Positions 60,444-64,000 of a stretch of DNA of 64,000 nucleotides are shown here, piece after piece. The notes below the pieces were generated by a model. The model searched no databases. It was not told the DNA's origin and worked only from the letters and a program-made list of their open reading frames with translations. The DNA comes from Pedobacter paludis (GTDB lineage: Bacteria > Bacteroidota > Bacteroidia > Sphingobacteriales > Sphingobacteriaceae). How positions within the stretch are numbered: position 1 is the first letter of the stretch; every line of letters starts with the position of its first letter. Location: contig NZ_QGNY01000001.1 of NCBI RefSeq assembly GCF_003173575.1, positions 930,001 through 994,000 on the forward strand. Direction: 5' to 3'. The position numbers and the translations under genes were made by a program.

Positions 60444-63400
60444 TTAAAAAGAAACATTTAATCCAAAGGTGTAAACTCGAGGCGTTGGAACGGGGTTACC
60501 ATTACCATCTGCCGTCTGTGGATCCCATTGATTCCAGTTTGGTGCGTAAACACCGGCGTTAGAAACGTTGCCATAAATTTTTGCACTCTGAATTCTCAGC
60601 TTCGCCATTAATTCTTTAGGGAAACTGTAAGAAAGTGCCACGGTATTTAACCTGATGTAAGAACTTTTGCGATACACATTAAAGCTAGTTCCACTTAAGC
60701 CAGAACTTAAACGGGCATAATCGTTAATGGGATTATCAGGAGTCCAGTAAGGAACGATGTAAGAACTCGAACGCCCAAAGCCTACACTGCCTGGCTGGTT
60801 TTTAGCATAATTATCTGTACGTTGCTGACCCCAGCTGGATACCAGTTGGAAAGAGAAATCGATGTTTTTTAAAATGTTGAAATCATTGCGTACCGACCAG
60901 TTAAACCGTGGACTGCGATAGCCGATAAATTGTTTATCCAGATCATTATAAACATAGTTTCCGTCAACATCTTCCAATTTAAAATCGCCTGGCTTGATAC
61001 CTTTATTGTACTTGTTGGCTTCAGCAACTTCATTTTGTTGCCAAACGCCTAGAATTTTGTACTCCCAAATTATATCGATATCTTTTCCGATAAACCAACC
61101 ATTTCCCAGATCATCATTTGGTGTAGCCAGAGCCACAATTTTGTTTCTGTTTAAAGAGAAGTTAACCGATGTATTCCAGGTTACAGGTCCGCTGGTTATA
61201 TTTTTACTGTTGATACCCAGTTCAATGCCTCGGTTATTTACGCGGCCTAGATTAGCGATTACGTTTGCATAACCTGAAACATTGGGAAGCGTTTGGCCAA
61301 TTAATAAATCGCTGGTTTTCTTATCGTAAACATCTATTGAACCTGATAATCGGTTATTTAACACCCCAAAATCCAATCCAAGGTTTAAGGATTTTGTTTT
61401 CTCCCACTCTAAATTTGGATTTCCTAATCGTGAGCTGTTTACAATTGTGTTTACTTCGCCAGGAGTACCGCCACTATTTACGCTTTGGTATTTTCCTCCG
61501 CTTAAGGTTTGGATGGCAACATAAGGATCAATCACGTTGTTGGCATCTCTAATTTCCCGGTTACCGTTAATACCGTACGATAAACGCAGTTTAGCAAAAT
61601 CTAGCCATTTGATGTCTTTCATAAAGCTTTCTTCGCTAAATGTCCACGCAACCGCAGCTGCTGGAAAATTCGCTCTTTTTTTCTCGGCGCCAAAGGCAGA
61701 ATAACCATCTCTACGAATAGAACCTGTTAAGGCGTATCTACCTTTGTAGGAATAATTAATACGGGCTAGTAAGGCATCTCCGGTGTAAACTTTATCATCA
61801 CTGCTTACCGTTGGCTTATTTCCACTGGCCAGGTTATGATAACCCAAAACATCAGTTGGGGCAAAACCCTCGTTCGTTGCATTGGTATACCAGGTAGAAT
61901 ATTTCTCTGCATTGGCCAATAAAGTAACATCGATATTATGATCCTTGGCAAAAGTTTTGTTCCATTTTAATAGGTTATCGAGTTGCCAATTGTAACGGGT
62001 TTCTTGTGCACGTTGAGCTGAACCACCTGGTATGGTTACATTTGGATTCTTCGAAGACTGATGATTAAACGTACGGTATTGATCTAAACCCGGACTAAAG
62101 TTTAATTGATAAGTAATTCCGAATGGTAGAGTTACCTTGCCATACAAACTGCCAAACAGGGTACTCTGCTTTTGCAATCTGGAGTTATAAGTCGGGTTCA
62201 GAAATGGATTTCTTGCATTTAAACCGTTATCATCTGTCGGGATTCTTCTTAAAGATCCATTTGGCTCGTAAAAATCGCCATAAGGTGATAGATCTGGCAA
62301 TTGATTGTAATCTGCCTCAATTGCACCTTCATCTCGATCGGCAAACTGCATGTTTATGCCAACGGTTAAAAATTTGGCAGCCTTTCCTTCTAAGTTAATC
62401 CGAGTACGAAATGTACTAAAACCGCCACCGGAAATGATACTTTCATTTTTGAGATAACCTAAGGACATGTAATAAGTAAGTTCCTCTTTTTTTCCGCTCA
62501 TACTCAAGGTATGATCTTGGCGTTGCCCAGTAACGAACAGCATATCATACCAATCAACTGTTTTGCCGGCATAATAATTGTTTTTCTCATTGGTTAATAG
62601 TCCTAAACGTGTTAACCACAAATCAGTTGGATTGCTAGTGGTTTGCCCGTTAAGCCATTGAGTTAAGGTAACGCCCTCTGGTAAATTATTAGGATCGTTA
62701 TAAATGTACGGAGGATTTACACCGCCACTTCTTTGCACATCTGCTCTCCAGTTTAAAAATCCTGGCCCATCGTATACAGGCTGATCCTTCGCCAAAGTAG
62801 ACATTCCAAAGTTTGTATTTAAGGTAATGGTTGGCGAACCGCTTCTTCCTCTTTTGGTAGTAATGGCCACAACACCGGTAGCCGCTTTTGCACCATAAAC
62901 AGCAAGCGAACTTGCATCTTTTAGCACATCAACCGATTCTATGTCGTTCGGGTTGATATCAGAAAGCTGTCCGATGTAAATTACGCCATCCAATACAATA
63001 AGTGGTGAGGTTGTTCCGGTTAAAGTGGTTTTTCCACGAACCAATAAATCGCCGCCGCCTTTTGCACTGTTGTTAAAACCAACATTTAATCCAGGTATAT
63101 TTCCTCTCAAAATATCGGTAACACTATTGGGGTTTTCGTTTTCCAACTGTGTGGCTTTAATGCTAGATACTGCTCCGGTAACATCTTTTTTTTGAGCCGT
63201 ACCATAACCAATTACCACAACATCGGTTAAATTATTGGCTTCTTCCAAGAGCTGAAGATTAATGCTGGTTCGGTTGTTAACCGCAAGCTCCTGTGTGGTA
63301 AATCCTATAGCAGAAAATACTAGGGTTGAATTTGCCGGAACGGTAATGGAATAATTTCCATCGGCATTTGTAGAGGCGCCAATCTTGGTGTTCTTTACAG

Positions 63401-63530
63401 TTACAGAAACACCTGGCATTGGATTGCCGTTTTTGTCTTTAATGGTTCCTTTTACGCTGATATCCTGTGCGAAACAGAACGAGCAGATAAAAACAACCAG
63501 ACCAATTAGTAGGGTAATTTTTTTTCTCAT
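60444..63530 (-). CDS. SusC/RagA-family TonB-linked outer membrane transporter
   Basis: The 1028-residue protein has a signal (MRKKITLLIGLVVFICSFCFAQ) and a carboxypeptidase-regulatory-like domain (about 25-105). The TonB-box/plug region has VVVIGYGTAQKKDVTGAVSSI and the SusC motif LIVLDGVIYIGQLSDINPNDIESVDVLKDASSLAVYG. A large barrel ends in TPRVYTFGLNVSF. No N-terminal STN signalling domain is seen, so no direct link to an anti-sigma factor is indicated. It imports a glycan or peptide with its SusD partner. Confidence 0.95.
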   Translation of the reverse strand: MRKKITLLIGLVVFICSFCFAQDISVKGTIKDKNGNPMPGVSVTVKNTKIGASTNADGNYSITVPANSTLVFSAIGFTTQELAVNNRTSINLQLLEEANNLTDVVVIGYGTAQKKDVTGAVSSIKATQLENENPNSVTDILRGNIPGLNVGFNNSAKGGGDLLVRGKTTLTGTTSPLIVLDGVIYIGQLSDINPNDIESVDVLKDASSLAVYGAKAATGVVAITTKRGRSGSPTITLNTNFGMSTLAKDQPVYDGPGFLNWRADVQRSGGVNPPYIYNDPNNLPEGVTLTQWLNGQTTSNPTDLWLTRLGLLTNEKNNYYAGKTVDWYDMLFVTGQRQDHTLSMSGKKEELTYYMSLGYLKNESIISGGGFSTFRTRINLEGKAAKFLTVGINMQFADRDEGAIEADYNQLPDLSPYGDFYEPNGSLRRIPTDDNGLNARNPFLNPTYNSRLQKQSTLFGSLYGKVTLPFGITYQLNFSPGLDQYRTFNHQSSKNPNVTIPGGSAQRAQETRYNWQLDNLLKWNKTFAKDHNIDVTLLANAEKYSTWYTNATNEGFAPTDVLGYHNLASGNKPTVSSDDKVYTGDALLARINYSYKGRYALTGSIRRDGYSAFGAEKKRANFPAAAVAWTFSEESFMKDIKWLDFAKLRLSYGINGNREIRDANNVIDPYVAIQTLSGGKYQSVNSGGTPGEVNTIVNSSRLGNPNLEWEKTKSLNLGLDFGVLNNRLSGSIDVYDKKTSDLLIGQTLPNVSGYANVIANLGRVNNRGIELGINSKNITSGPVTWNTSVNFSLNRNKIVALATPNDDLGNGWFIGKDIDIIWEYKILGVWQQNEVAEANKYNKGIKPGDFKLEDVDGNYVYNDLDKQFIGYRSPRFNWSVRNDFNILKNIDFSFQLVSSWGQQRTDNYAKNQPGSVGFGRSSSYIVPYWTPDNPINDYARLSSGLSGTSFNVYRKSSYIRLNTVALSYSFPKELMAKLRIQSAKIYGNVSNAGVYAPNWNQWDPQTADGNGNPVPTPRVYTFGLNVSF

Positions 63531-63687
63531 TTTTTATTTGGTTAGATTGATTAGATGCTGTAAAGCTATTTCAATTAAATCGAAAATACAAGCCAAAATA
63601 ATCGTAATTACCTATAAATAAGATAGTTGCAAAATAACTCGATACGTTTAAAGTGCAATCTATTAATCGCAAAAATGGGATAGGAAT

Positions 63688-63732
63688 GCGTACAAAGCGA
63701 TTTATAATTTTGCCCTGATACGCTTGATACGC
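63688..63732. promoter_or_regulatory. Inverted repeat upstream of susC
   Basis: GCGTACAAAGCG (63688-63699) and CGCTTGATACGC (63721-63732) match at 10 of 12 positions as inverted arms with a 21-nt spacer. It lies about 160-200 nt upstream of the susC start codon and just after the transposase-like fragment. It may be a regulator site or the end of a mobile element. Confidence 0.45.
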
Positions 63733-63775
63733 AAGAAATATTTTAAAAAAAAATGCAAAATAAAAATGATCTACC

Positions 63776-64000
63776 TTATGCATTTTCCAGTACCGTCGGA
63801 TTTTCGAGAACAAGCTTGGTCCAGCCCTCTTCGCCAGCACTTTTCAGCTCTTCTTTTCGCTCCTGAAGCAACTTCTGCATTTTCGAATTATAGGTCCAGC
63901 AGGTGCTTTGGCGGATCGTTAAAATTTGCGAAAGCTTATGCGAAGAAATGGTACCTTTGGTAGAATACACCAAAAACAGCATATATAAGGCTTTATTAAT
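63776..64000 (-). CDS. IS1595-like transposase fragment (5' end outside window)
   Basis: The frame is open to the window edge. The visible part (75 residues) reads like the helical N-terminal section of ISXO2/IS1595-type transposases (ALYMLFLVYSTKGTISSHKL, then SQILTIRQSTCWTYNSKMQKLL). It stops soon after, before any DDE catalytic domain, so it is a truncated copy or one of the short HTH-only proteins of this kind. Identification is tentative. The stop lies 43 nt from the inverted repeat upstream of susC. Confidence 0.45.
   Translation of the reverse strand: MNKALYMLFLVYSTKGTISSHKLSQILTIRQSTCWTYNSKMQKLLQERKEELKSAGEEGWTKLVLENPTVLENA

Noticed and set aside
63571..63840. An 89-codon minus-strand frame between susC and the transposase-like fragment
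   Set aside because: It overlaps the fragment in another frame, crosses the inverted repeat and has biased Phe/Ile composition; no family seen.

Overview
The window looks like a chromosomal segment from a member of the Bacteroidota, most likely a Pedobacter-like Sphingobacteriaceae. The evidence is AT-rich DNA, a SusC/SusD pair, Bacteroidota-style -7 elements (TAnnTTTG) in front of some genes, few recognisable Shine-Dalgarno sequences, and many family-typical proteins (DUF4296 lipoprotein, PG_1098-like methyltransferase, Crp-like proteins with short C-termini, GH127). No rRNA, tRNA, CRISPR array, prophage or complete insertion sequence was seen. Species-level placement is inference.

Layout. 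0-3 kb: two tandem POT-family peptide transporters (the first cut by the window edge) and a polyprenyl-phosphate mannosyltransferase-like GT2. 3-9 kb (minus strand): a YdeI-like protein, then a probable mutagenesis operon of a Y-family polymerase, a DnaE2-like polymerase with a degenerate PHP site, and a 2H phosphoesterase. 9-20 kb: a LuxR-type response regulator, a Crp-like regulator, a TIGR02757 protein, a cystathionine gamma-synthase-like enzyme, prolyl-tRNA synthetase, a Gly/Tyr-rich lipoprotein with a FadL-like porin, a UbiD decarboxylase and Dps. 20-34 kb: a LysM/uridine kinase pair, a succinyl-CoA transferase operon split by a four-helix-bundle gene, a PQQ-type sugar dehydrogenase, MutS2 with a DUF4296 lipoprotein, a PLPHP/GNAT/aspartate kinase operon, a PG_1098-like methyltransferase, a cold shock protein and a 1-Cys peroxiredoxin. 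34-38 kb: the most striking locus, an ECF sigma factor, a membrane protein that joins an anti-sigma-like cytoplasmic domain to a trypsin-like protease, and four tandem paralogous mini-lipoproteins. 38-46 kb: PurB, Nfu, an inositol-phosphatase-like protein, Lgt, MtaB, UbiX, a LamG-like secreted protein and a second Crp-like gene. 46-64 kb: a DUF421 protein, a multi-PAS histidine kinase, a degenerate cold-shock-fold protein, a lone receiver, a YegD-like Hsp70, GH127, an RsbQ-like hydrolase, a secreted HExxH protein, an azoreductase, a third Crp-like gene, an orphan EncFtn-like ferritin, SusD/SusC, and the edge of a transposase-like fragment.

How the genes work together. The 34-38 kb locus reads as one circuit. 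Each of the four lipoprotein genes, and the sigma gene twice on the opposite strand, carries a GGTTACC box followed 14-15 nt later by a GTATTAA-like box. That pattern fits an autoregulated ECF sigma factor driving its own gene, the anti-sigma/protease and four single-gene lipoprotein units that each end in their own terminator. UbiD and UbiX are both present but unlinked, consistent with UbiX supplying prenyl-FMN to UbiD. The DinB/DnaE2-like pair suggests damage-induced translesion synthesis. Several probable operators (upstream of azoR, a Crp-like gene, the sugar dehydrogenase and susC) are visible as inverted repeats.
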